A stretch of 64,000 bases of DNA, from positions 14,217,506 to 14,281,505 of the forward strand of contig OZ007571.1 in assembly GCA_963931925.1 (NCBI GenBank). The letters run 5' to 3'. Source of the DNA: Onchidella celtica. Taxonomy: Eukaryota; Mollusca; Gastropoda; Systellommatophora; Onchidiidae. The notes beneath the pieces are model-generated. The model had not been told where the DNA came from, did not search any database, and was given only the letters and a program-made list of their open reading frames with translations. Position numbers and translations under genes: made by a program. Of this stretch, positions 11,301 to 20,100 are shown one piece after another (position 1 is the first letter of the stretch; every line of letters begins with the position of its first letter).

Positions 11301-12803
11301 CACCTTCAGCGACGTAGACCGGTCCTTCCTCTTCTCCTGGGCCCTCGTGGTCACCGCTCCTACCATCACCTCTGTATCAGGGTCGTACGGATCCTTCGCT
11401 CCGTCCACGTTCCCGACTACTAGGTCGCAGATGGTCTCCGGGAGACACAGCGCCGTCACTTTGCCCGTCAGGTAAGGCGTCTTCACGTCGATAACGGCTT
11501 CCTCTGCCGCTAGCAAGGAGTTATCGATCCTCGCGATAAGTTTCTTCCCACCGGTGAGCTGTCCGTCGTCCACCAGTGCTCGCCGCACCACTACACCTTC
11601 ACAGCCGGTATCTCTTAGGACATCTACCGCTCGATTTCCAATCAAGCCCTTCATCACTGGTAACTTCAGCTTCTCCACGGTCATTCCGTCACTGCATCCT
11701 CCGCACGTAACAGGCACCGCTAACTGTAGCTTCCCGTCCTTCATTACCGCTTGAACGTTGATGCTGGTGTCAGCCGTCGTCACATCTTGTCTTGACGACT
11801 CGTCCGCCGCTATAACTACGGCCGCCGCCGCCTTGTTCGGCTTGCCTCGTCCCATATCCTTCTGGGCTGGACACATCCTCCGAACGGGGCCTGGCTTTCC
11901 ACAAAGGTAACATTTCAACTCACCTTTGTCGTTTAACTTTGCACGACACTCCGTCGCCTTGTGTCCCGGCCTCTGGCACCTATGGCAGACCTGTGGGCTT
12001 CTGTCTCCGTTGGGCCTCTGTCGCACTGGCCGGCTCTGCAGTCTGGCGCTCCCGCTGAGCGTCCGGTTCCTCGCTACCAGGTACGCCTCCGCTGAATCTG
12101 CGATGTCCTGTAGCGTCTTTGGTTTCCTCTCCCTCACATGGGTTGCAAGGTCTGGTGGGCAGGCATCCATGAATTGCTCTCTGACGAACAGATCTCTCAC
12201 TCCTTCGTAGGTCTCCTCCGTCTTCGACAGCTTTATCCACCTCTCTAGATAGGTCTTGATCCTGATCAAAAACATTCCAATATCTTCTCCATCTTCAGGC
12301 TTACCTTGTCTGAACATGAGTCTGTATCCGTCCTCTGACAGGTTGTACCTCTTCTGCAAAGCTTCCTTGACCTTGTCGTAGTCCTTGGCTTCGTCGATCG
12401 GTAGTCTGCAGAAGCACTCCAAAGCTCTCCCGGTCAGCAGGGCAGACAGTGATGTCGTCCAGGTGGATCTGGGCCATTCAGCTGTCTCAGCAAACCTCTC
12501 AAACCGCAGCAACCAGCTATCCAGATCGTCCTTCTTGTCCTCAAATGCAGGTAGCTTGGGTCTCTTAGAACTGGCTTGGTCGCTGGTCCCCTGCGTCGAC
12601 TCGCCTCCACCCTGATGGCGGATCCTCTCCATCTCCAGCTCGTGGTTCATCTCCTTCTCCCGAGCCTCTATCTTCAGTTGCTCCATGCGCTCTTGCCTCT
12701 CTCTTTCCTCCCTTAGGCCTTCACGGATGTAGTTCTGTCTCTCCTTCCCAGTGAGCTCCAAGGCGTCTGCTTCCTGGCTAAGCCTTCCAATAGCCTCTGA
12801 CAT
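8346..12803 (-). CDS. gag-pol polyprotein, order gag-PR-IN-RT-RNaseH
   Basis: A single 1485-residue frame. An N-terminal charged coiled-coil-like stretch (about 1-65) precedes a gag domain (about 85-250). The first zinc knuckle is C273-C276-H281-C286. The second (C298, C301, C311) has Pro306 where His is expected. The aspartic protease has D398-T-G. Integrase comes next: zinc-binding H582, H589, C616, C619 (plus C622), then D652, D712 and E748, giving the D-D35-E spacing. A C-terminal GPY-like segment follows (about 865-922). Reverse transcriptase is last but one: D1159 in FSRIDLSKGYWQ, MPFGMMNSGA, and Y1219-V-D-D. RNase H has D1370, E1411, D1436 and D1479. The product would package, cleave, reverse-transcribe and integrate the element. 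No stop or frameshift is present. Integrase lies upstream of RT, unlike ordinary gypsy elements. The start at 12803 is the first ATG after the primer-binding site. Confidence 0.95.
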   Translation of the reverse strand: MSEAIGRLSQEADALELTGKERQNYIREGLREERERQERMEQLKIEAREKEMNHELEMERIRHQGGGESTQGTSDQASSKRPKLPAFEDKKDDLDSWLLRFERFAETAEWPRSTWTTSLSALLTGRALECFCRLPIDEAKDYDKVKEALQKRYNLSEDGYRLMFRQGKPEDGEDIGMFLIRIKTYLERWIKLSKTEETYEGVRDLFVREQFMDACPPDLATHVRERKPKTLQDIADSAEAYLVARNRTLSGSARLQSRPVRQRPNGDRSPQVCHRCQRPGHKATECRAKLNDKGELKCYLCGKPGPVRRMCPAQKDMGRGKPNKAAAAVVIAADESSRQDVTTADTSINVQAVMKDGKLQLAVPVTCGGCSDGMTVEKLKLPVMKGLIGNRAVDVLRDTGCEGVVVRRALVDDGQLTGGKKLIARIDNSLLAAEEAVIDVKTPYLTGKVTALCLPETICDLVVGNVDGAKDPYDPDTEVMVGAVTTRAQEKRKDRSTSLKVPRTERHAGVDREEFIRLQEEDEVIRKLGQKKIPTNRGNKSVHFEKHGGVLYRIYKDLRQATVIRQVVLPEKLREYVLSVAHDSIVGGHLGVKKTKDRVMNNFYWPGIEGDVARYCRSCDICQRTVNKGATPKVHLQSMPVVDVPFRRVAVDLVGPIDPPSEGGHRYILVYIDYATRYPEATPLKKIDAETVAEALVNIYSRLGVPEEILSDQGTQFMSDVMKETNRLLGIRQSTTTVYHPMCNGLVERFNGTLKKTLRRLCAEQPKQWHRYINPLLFAYREVPQESTKFAPFELLYGRTVRGPMHILRQLWTKDVEEPETKTSYQYVMELRERLEDTWKLATEELSKAQGRQKTYYDRKARERKFRPGDEVLVLLPTNTNKLLVQWKGPYKVVSVVGVNDYRVKMGAKEKTLHANLLKRYIPRTSQAAAVAMEPRPVVTEMCGMDNSRRDTTPEHVNAIKDGGGDSAETVLAEDDMMDKSQPVESAGMTIIEDCDLEGDNGGTTEDLADLGSWDQNEGYRDVQYGTQLTSEQRQELCDVVKNYQHVFTNLPGCCQLGEHRIDLTTEVPVRQRPYPVPYAMRDSLKEELSTMERLGIIRRSSSAYASPIVVVKKKDGSNRVCIDYRRLNKITVFDPNPTAAPSEVFQSLSRGKLFSRIDLSKGYWQVKVREQDIPKTAFVTMGEHYEFIRMPFGMMNSGATLNRIVKPLIRGMNNVTAYVDDLLIHTETFDEHVKTLKDLLQRMDQAGLTARPSKCLIGTSEVDFVGHLVGEGMIGLLEENVCKVRDAPRPTTKKEVKAFLGLVGYYHEFIPNFSAIASPLSDLLRKGQPNIVQWDETQEKAYTSLKNVIISKPVLCLPDFSKEFVLATDASDRGLGASLMQEHEGKLYPVAYTSRKLLPRETKYSVSERECLAIVWAVKKFTLYLYGREFVLQTDHRSLEFLNSAKFDSPKLLRWSLFLQSYRFRIHYVKGRENVCADFLSRVF

Positions 12804-12891
12804 GTTGTAGATAGCTTGTCGATGATATTCCTACAATAAACTATGTAAATAAATCTAGTAATTTTGATCTGGTCCGCTCGAATATGGTCGG

Positions 12892-12909
12892 ATCCCGGAC
12901 GAGCCCCCA
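12892..12909 (-). promoter_or_regulatory. Primer-binding site for tRNA-Pro
   Basis: On the minus strand, three bases after the 5' LTR, the sequence reads TGGGGGCTCGTCCGGGAT. It is complementary over 18 nt to the 3' end of tRNA-Pro including CCA. This is the same primer-binding sequence known from tRNA-Pro-primed gammaretroviruses. It marks the first-strand initiation site and confirms the orientation. Confidence 0.9.
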
Positions 12910-12912
12910 ATA

Positions 12913-13532
12913 TGTAACAGCTGAGGTTGTTCTAGCACGTTATAGTAGGGGGGAGTTAGTTGATCTAACTACAACCCTTTAGAAAACGAAACTATTACAG
13001 CTGTAAAATAAATAAACACGAGATCCGACGATAGATTAAATAATACAAACGTTTAATAACTGTATAGTGAACAATAAATTACTAGGAAGACACCAGCGAA
13101 ACTAAATATCTACGCCACACAAAAGGAAACTCACTTACTCACCGACCAACCACTCACACAGGTCTATATATATAAACATTCCTACAGAAAGTTCCCGAAA
13201 TAAACGTTACCTTTGCCCTCGCACAAACTAACCAATCACGCATCAATACGTCATCAGGTTACATCACTCAATGCCAAATCTGGCGTAAACATTCGTTTCC
13301 ACAACGTTATCGAATATTCGGGAACATACTAATATTTACTGAACGAGTCAAAACACCTGACAACAAGCGAGCGAGGAAAAAAACTACTCACTAGACAAGA
13401 AGGTCAGGTCACGGAGTACAGCACACTCTGACGGTAGTCAACAATAAAATGAAAAAAGTAGTGGACACATGCTCAGCCACCAGCACAACAACAAAACCGG
13501 GGGAGGGCAAGGGGTAGCCCGCAGATGCTACA
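12913..13532 (-). repeat. 5' LTR of the gypsy element
   Basis: The promoter-bearing LTR for minus-strand transcription. It begins TGTAGCATC and ends CTGTTACA when read on the minus strand. A TATA-like stretch lies at about 13164-13174. It is nearly identical to 6956-7575. The flanking TATAC at 13533-13537 is the right half of the target duplication. Confidence 0.95.
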
Positions 13533-13799
13533 TATACACACACGCTTGGTTGAGACCACACAGAAATATCCCATATTTCTCTGAAGGTCAATGGCAGACC
13601 TTTAGTGCATGCGAAGGGTTGTGTGTGTGAAGGAGTGGTGAGTATAGGTCGAGCACGTTCTTTCACTCCATGCTACTTGTAAAATCAAAACGGTGGAAAT
13701 GTTAAGATAGTTATTATTAGAGCTCACGAAAGAACAGAACTATTAGTTATAACAACGACAACGACCACAGCATTATGGACAGTATTTGGGGATATAGGA

Positions 13800-14157
13800 A
13801 GAGATTGTAACATATAGTCTTAATGTAGTGTGTGGGTAGTAGTATTTCTAGTGTAGTGTGCTATAGCATAATGCAACGTAATGTATATAGTGTATTGCCT
13901 GTAGTGTGGCGCAGCCTAGTGTAACGAAATGTATTATTAAATAATGTAGTGACATGTAGTGTGCTGTGACAGAGTGTACCGTAAATATTGTGTGGTGTAG
14001 TGTAATTTACGATAGAGCCAGCTCTAGCCAACTGTAAAGTAATGCTAGTGTTGTGTAGAATTGTAAAGAGCAATTAGTGTGGTGTAGTAAAAGTATGGTA
14101 TAATATAATGCAGTGTAGTTTGATACTTGTATGGTGTGTTGTAGTATAATGTAATGC
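13800..14157. repeat. Degenerate GTGTAGT-rich low-complexity tract
   Basis: The strand is dominated by variants of TAGTGTAGTG and GTAATG. This looks like a decayed short-unit tandem repeat without a fixed period. The LINE at 14173 inserted into its end, and a few bases of similar sequence resume at 17133. Any open frame here is an artefact of composition. Confidence 0.6.
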
Positions 14158-15108
14158 TAGTGTCGTGTTGTGGTCAGATGTGGTTTGATGTCAGGTCAGA
14201 AAAATCTGCTACTGGTAACATCTAATCCAGTACAACCTGTTTCATGAACTGGTACGCTAGCATGGTATCAGTGGGCGTGCACCTGTCGGTGCAAACGGCC
14301 AGGGCGGAGGAGGTTTCATCTAACCCAACGGCCACATGCTAGGGCACAATGTGACCCTCAGTACTTGAGTTCTTCATATTGGCCCCCGGTAGCGGTGTGG
14401 TCATAGGCTTGTTTGCCTAAATCACAGACGAAGAATTGAGCAAACTTCCCGGACGCAGCTTCGAAGCTGGCGGCAGCAGGCCAGTGGTTGATTGATAGGG
14501 CAGATGGCAATATACCGTCACTCTGGCCTGGATATCGTGACACAGAGCATCCACCAGTATTGGTGTTCTTTGGTTTGGGTCTTTCACCCTAGTCAGTTGG
14601 GACTGCGAGGCTGTGGAGTAGCCTACAGGCAGCCGGTCAGGCAATATGACTGTCCCTCTGGCATCCTCCTGCACCTGGATACATTTCCAGTCGTCTTGAC
14701 CCTGTCTTGCCACTTGGATAAGTTGTGTGCAGGCGAGAGAGTGAGTCTGATGTTTGCGCAGCTCTTTCTCACTAAAAACAAATTCTTTGCGCCAGTCTTA
14801 ACACTCACCTCGTCTTCTTTCATCTTTGTCTCGTCTTCTTTCCTCTCAAAATTCCAACGGCGATGGGCGAGTGCGGTGGCAGCAGGTTTGGATAGACTGG
14901 AAGCTGTTAGCACAGACCTACACGTTGGTGGCTGTGGGCTATGGTCGCTTCATCGTCGATTGAAGTGGAGGCGTGGGGAGGCAGCACCCACAGTAGCTGA
15001 GCAGCCTTATTTAAGGATAGCACTGCTCACCTCAACTGAGGAAGGGGCTAGAAAAGGTGCCCTAAAGAAAGCCCACTTCACATCACCCTGACTGGTATAC
15101 CGCGACCA

Positions 15109-15629
15109 GTGGGGATCCCTTTTTGCGGTCGAAACAAAAAGAAATTCAGCTTACTCAGGCTAGGAGCCTGGAATATACGCACACTACAGGACAACTCAAA
15201 CAACCCGGAAAGACGCACTGCACTTATTGCCATTGAGCTCAGCAGGTACAACCTGGACATAGTGGCACTCAGTGAGACCAGACTCCCTGATAGTGGCCAA
15301 CTCAAAGAGCTCAGTGGTGGATACACCTTCTTCTGGAAAGGCAAGGGTGCAGTCGAACCGAGACAGCATGGTGTTGGGTTTGCAATTAAAAATGACCTTG
15401 TCAGAAACCTGCAGTCCATGCCAATTGAAATAAATGACAGGCTAATGACACTCAGGATCCCAGTTGGGAAAAGCCAGTCAGCCACCCTCATTAGCGCATA
15501 TGCGCCCACCATGACAAACCCAGATGAAGCCAAAGACAAGTTCTATTCTGAGTCCATTGACCGCCTCCCTCAGACTCCTATTAATGCAGCTCTTGCCAAG
15601 CCATTCACAGCAAATGAGACCCGAGCTGC
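15109..15629 (+). pseudogene. LINE apurinic-like endonuclease fragment
   Basis: The frame encodes the N-terminal half of an exonuclease-endonuclease-phosphatase domain: LRLGAWNIRTLQD, then PERRTALIAIELSRYNLDIVALSETRLPDS, and ATLISAYAP. The later catalytic blocks (GDFN and SDH type) are absent. The frame jumps from DEAKDKFYSE to a linker like SIDRLPQTPINAAL, then loses frame with the RT. I infer at least two internal deletions joining the endonuclease, linker and RT. It would not encode an active nuclease. Confidence 0.8.
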
Positions 15630-16967
15630 ATGGAACAAAATAAAGCGCTGTATATCACATTTGTTGACCTCACAAAAGCATTTGACACAGTGTGTCGTGA
15701 AGGCCTCTGGAAAATCCTGGCGAAGTTTGGGTGTCCACCCGAATTCATCACAATAGTGCGCCAGTTTCATGATGGCATGCAAGCTGCAGTCAAAAGCAAC
15801 GGCAGTGTTTCAGAGCCCTTTGCTGTCACAAATGGGGTAAAACAGGGTTGTGTCTTAGCCCCAACTCTGTTTAGCATCATGTTCTCTGCAATGCTACAAG
15901 AAGCCTTTAGCTCTCCTCCTCAAGGGGTAAGCATCAAGTACCGAACTGATGGCAGTCTATTCAACCTCAGGAGACTTCAGGCAAAAACCAAAACCAAAAG
16001 TACTCAAGTCTGTGACCTACTATTTGCTGATGATTGTGCACTTCTGGCACACGATGAGGATAGCATGCAAAACTGTGTTGATAAGTTCTCTAGTGCCTGT
16101 GACAACTTTGGCCTCACAATAAGCACAAAGAAGACGGAAGTGCTCCATCAGCCTACTCCAGACGACAAGTATCCTGTGACCCCAAATATCAAAGTCCATG
16201 ACAGTCTTCTGAAGGTGTCGGAGAACTTCACCTATCTTGGCAGTACACTGTCTTCCACGGCTCGTGTTGATACTGAAATTCTCTCAAGAATCAGCAAAGC
16301 CAGCTCTGCATTTGGCAGGCTTCGAAAGAGAGTGTGGGATGTTGCCGGCATTCGCACAGACACTAAGCTGAAAGTGTACAATGCGGTGGTCCTTCCCACC
16401 CTACTCTATGGGGCTGAAACCTGGACAGTGTACCAATCGCATGCCAGAAAGCTAAATCACTTTCATCTGGCCTGCCTTAGAAAGATCCTAAGGATCAAAT
16501 GGCAGGATAAAATTCCAGACACTGAGGTCTTCAATCCTGCCAAGGAATTGAGCATCTTCTGCCACCTGAAAAAAATTCAGCTACGTTGGGCAGGACATGT
16601 TGTCAGAATGCCCGACTCCAGACTCCCTAAGCAAATCTTCTTCTCTGAGCTCTCCAATGGAACGAGGAATGTTGGGGCCCCAAAGAGACGGTACAAAGAC
16701 ACTCTCAAGCAATCACTGAAGGCCTTTGCCATTGATGTGAGTGAGTGGGAAAAGCTCTCGCTTGATCGTGCAAATTGGAGGGCGGCCCTTACCAGAGGCA
16801 GCAAAGCATGGGAAGCTGACAGAGTCCAGCAGGCTATCAAAAAAAGAGAACGGCGCAAGAAAAGGCCCAGTGGTACTGAACCAACGGAGCACTCTTGTCA
16901 TTTATGCGGGAGGGTCTGCAGGGCAAAAATAGGACTTATCAGTCACATGAGAAGCCATAAGTCATGA
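15630..16967 (+). pseudogene. LINE reverse transcriptase with C-terminal C2H2 finger
   Basis: A 445-codon frame. The RT palm begins YITFVDLTKAFDTV (about 8-21), then GVKQGCVLAPTLF (about 69-81) and the catalytic FADD (132-135). The C-terminal region contains LLYGAETWTVY and an arginine/lysine-rich stretch. It ends in a classical zinc finger C423-x2-C426-x12-H439-x3-H443. The fingers region of the RT, upstream of motif A, is missing. The frame itself is free of stops, so the copy is fairly young but not autonomous. Confidence 0.85.
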
Positions 16968-17132
16968 AAGAACAGTCTTTCCATTCTGTCCTCTATGTCC
17001 TTTAGTTCTCTTCATTGTCCATGTGTTGAAATTCTCAACAATTTCTGTTCTTTATTCCTCTGGTGTTGTTAAGGTCATCATCATACCTGATGGACGAACT
17101 ATTATTATTATTATTATTAGTGTCGTGTTGTG

Positions 17133-20100
17133 TATGCATGCGATACAGTGTACTGTCACACTCAGATATTTCTACTCTGAAAGTTACGCGGAGAACAGAT
17201 TATTCACAGGTCTGTGTCTTTTCGTAGAGAATTTACAATTTTCTTCCGTCCTACACCACGACTTCTTTACAGCTCTATTATAGACATCTTGATCCTTTCG
17301 CCGTTGTTTACTGTATTTAAGACCAGGTAAGATGCAAGAGGCTGGCCGGCTTAAATCTGTTTATAGCCATTATTTTCATTTGTGGAATTTTAAAACACGG
17401 CATGGCAAACTTACAAAAAACGCCACAAAACCTCACCTTTGAAAAGTGTCCATGCTGAGCATAGAACAAAATAAATAATTATGTGAGGCCGTCCGACAAA
17501 ATGAGCTGGCACATTTCGGCATTACCTGATTCGAGAAAATTGTTAAAAGGCATCACGGGGTCAATTTTATCTATTTTGCGTTTTCAGTATTTTTGAAAGG
17601 TTTAACTTCTTCATTATTCCTTTTCCCCGATGATAATCCTGTTTGAGAAGGGTAAATGCCTCAAAATTAACTTTGTATTGAGTCGCCATCAGCAATTTTG
17701 ATGAAAAGCTGAAACTTTAAAAGCGTTTTTATCAAACTGTGGTTGTGTCACTTCCTGTTTTTGATAGGCCGTATCTTCTTTAATTAAATTACAGGAAATC
17801 TTTTTTTTTTTTTTTTACCACATGGAAGGGCTTTGAATAATCTATTTCGTGATACAAAAATCTTCATCCCACCAAAATGCACGAAATGCCTGATTTTGTC
17901 GGATGCCTACACATAATACACTCATTATTTTATTCGTCCATTGCAGACTACATTACTTTTTAATGAATGTTGGTGAAAACTGCAAGTTTCTAGGTTTTGT
18001 GGTTATGTCCGATTTCTTTTCTATTATGTATAGATACTCGGTAGTGCAGAGTTGCCTTCTTTTTTTAAATCACCATGAAATTTTCTTCTCTTTATCTTGT
18101 CAGTCCTGCGATGCAGCAACCTTTCCCTGCTCTTAACTATACCCTAATGAAAGGTTTTGTCTTCCTCTCTGTCTCTCAGCTGTGGTCATTACGGAAATCC
18201 CTTCTCTGAAACAAAAAAAGCCTAAAGAAGTTAAATGTGAACTCTTTACGTGAATCTTGTTGTAATACGACACATCCGGGGGAAGCAGGCACAAAAGCCT
18301 GACAGTGAGGCTGCCTCATTTGGAGTGAACAAGATGCGCAACAGAGCTAACACTGAAGTACTCGTTCCTAGAAAAACAATGTGTTTTTTTTTTATAGATC
18401 TAATCTTGTTTGCCAAGAAAATTGCGACCAAAATTCCCCTCTTTTTTAAATAATCCGCTCAAGCTGTTTTTTTTTTTTTCGGTCTTTGCAGATCTCTTAC
18501 TTTTCCTGATCGTGGCTATACGGGAGGGAAAATTACCCAACTACATTAAAGGAAAACAAAAAATAGAGTCATCGTAGGAATTTTTTACCCTTAAGTCTCA
18601 ACTTCCTGGGCATATTCCTCATTTACGGACCTTGTAGTTTGTAACTGACTAATAACGATTTCGATTGATGGTTACTAGACACAGACGAGAACTGTACAGT
18701 ATTTATAAATAGATGAAGTTTTACTGAGATATCTATTAAACTAACGTTGACAGCGCTGTTGACGGAAACCTGGGGATAGCGTTACAAAAAAACAATATAA
18801 TGAACGCTGTTCTTGCAAGTGAAGTATTAATGACTACATTGCCTTCTACAAACATAATACCATCTCCCTTTGCCCCCCCCCCCAACTTTTCAGTGAATTA
18901 TACAGAAATGTTTCACCGACTAGTAATTCTTACAGTGAAAAGACGTATTAAAATATGGATTTCCGTCGTGTCCTTCCTGTCTCAGGGTAGGCCTTGTTGA
19001 TGGCTTTCTAAGAGCTGTCCCAAAGTCTTTCCCACTGAACACACACAATCATACACCGTACAAGTAATCGTTCAGAACATCTGTTGCTCTTTTTTTTAAA
19101 TACTGGGTCATTCCAGTACAACTGAAGGAAAGATCCTTTTGAACGCAAGACACTTTCAGCCCCAGCAACAATATGGTTAAAACAGAAATATGCATTCAAA
19201 ATATTTACATTTACAATTATACTAAAACATTCAATGCTATGATGAATGGTGGGCATTTGAATTGGTCTTTTCTTTTCTTTATTTTGTCTGTATTAGATTT
19301 ATTATGCGTTTTACCCATCTCTGACTTGGTGCTCAGTTGTTGTTTTTTTTCCTTTGAAAGTGGTGAATTTTTAAAATTTAACCTGGAAATATAAAACTGC
19401 CGATATTTACGACATGCGTGCCTATGTGAATAATTATTAGGTTGGAATGAACAACAAGTGAAGAATGGACAATTGCGTCATAGAGTACCGCATCACTCGG
19501 CATCTTTCTAGTTTCTTGCTATGTAGCAGTAAGGGTGGACGGGAAGAAATTTATGGCTGCCTAAAAGAAAAAGCAAGCGGTGAATGTGGGTGCAAACACA
19601 CGTGCATAAATCTGGCCTGTCCTCTTGGTGTATCTATTCACGAGAAAGCTGTCGATTTGGTCAGCATGAAAACTCTGGGTAAACCACGCACGGGGGGAAA
19701 AACGAGTCATAATTCAAAGAGATAAATTGGTGCCACTGTCTGCAAATTGACTTGGGCTGCCTGAGAAAGAATGGAGAGGATTTCTCACGAACATGTAATT
19801 TTGCGCCAGAGACTCAGAGAGTTGGACGCGATGTATAGTCATCTTGCTCTCACGTGATGCTGTAGTTGGGCTGGGTAATGGTTTCTGGACACTGTATGGA
19901 GCTATTACCTCCATGGGACACTACCATGCTTGTTGGGTGTGAGTGGGGGTATATTTGTGTGTATTTGTGCATGTGTATGTAGCGAGTGTCTATCTGTACA
20001 CATAGGGGCCTTTGCATGAGAACCCTCACTTTTGCGTCTCCCCTTGTGGGCCAGTGATGAACTTGTTCGGCGTCTCTCCAGTGTGGTAGAAAAGAGTGGG

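Larger units (their letters stand above)
6956..13532 (-). mobile_element. Complete Gmr1-like Ty3/gypsy LTR retrotransposon (IN before RT)
   Basis: A full-length 6577-bp element on the minus strand. It has two 620-bp LTRs (6956-7575 and 12913-13532), each starting TG and ending CA, and a 5-bp target duplication TATAC at 6951-6955 and 13533-13537. An 18-nt tRNA-Pro primer-binding site follows the 5' LTR after 3 bases. One 1485-codon gag-pol frame runs from 12803 to 8346. A non-coding tail of about 770 bp (7576-8345) precedes the 3' LTR, and there is no env frame. The LTRs differ at only two positions that I can find (7303 C versus 13260 T; 7438 A versus 13395 C), so insertion was recent. The pol order PR-IN-RT-RH is the Ty1/copia order, while the RT and IN sequences are Ty3/gypsy type; this combination defines Gmr1-like elements. 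Confidence 0.95.
14173..17117 (+). mobile_element. Internally deleted LINE with 15-bp TSD and (ATT)n tail
   Basis: A non-LTR retrotransposon insertion with unusually clear borders. The 15-bp sequence TAGTGTCGTGTTGTG occurs at 14158-14172 and again, perfectly, at 17118-17132. The element ends in (ATT)n at about 17098-17117. It has a long 5' leader (14173 to about 15100), an endonuclease-like segment, a reverse transcriptase and a C-terminal zinc finger. The frame change at about 15630 and missing endonuclease motifs show internal deletion. The endonuclease resembles the RTE-type sequence also known in animal CFDP2-like proteins. I do not assign the clade more precisely. Confidence 0.9.

Noticed and set aside
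8926..12615. Numerous plus-strand ORFs opposite gag-pol
   Set aside because: Antisense shadows of the 1485-codon minus-strand frame.
19465..19725. 86-codon Cys-containing ORF
   Set aside because: No signal peptide, no family pattern, and nothing beyond open frame length in support.
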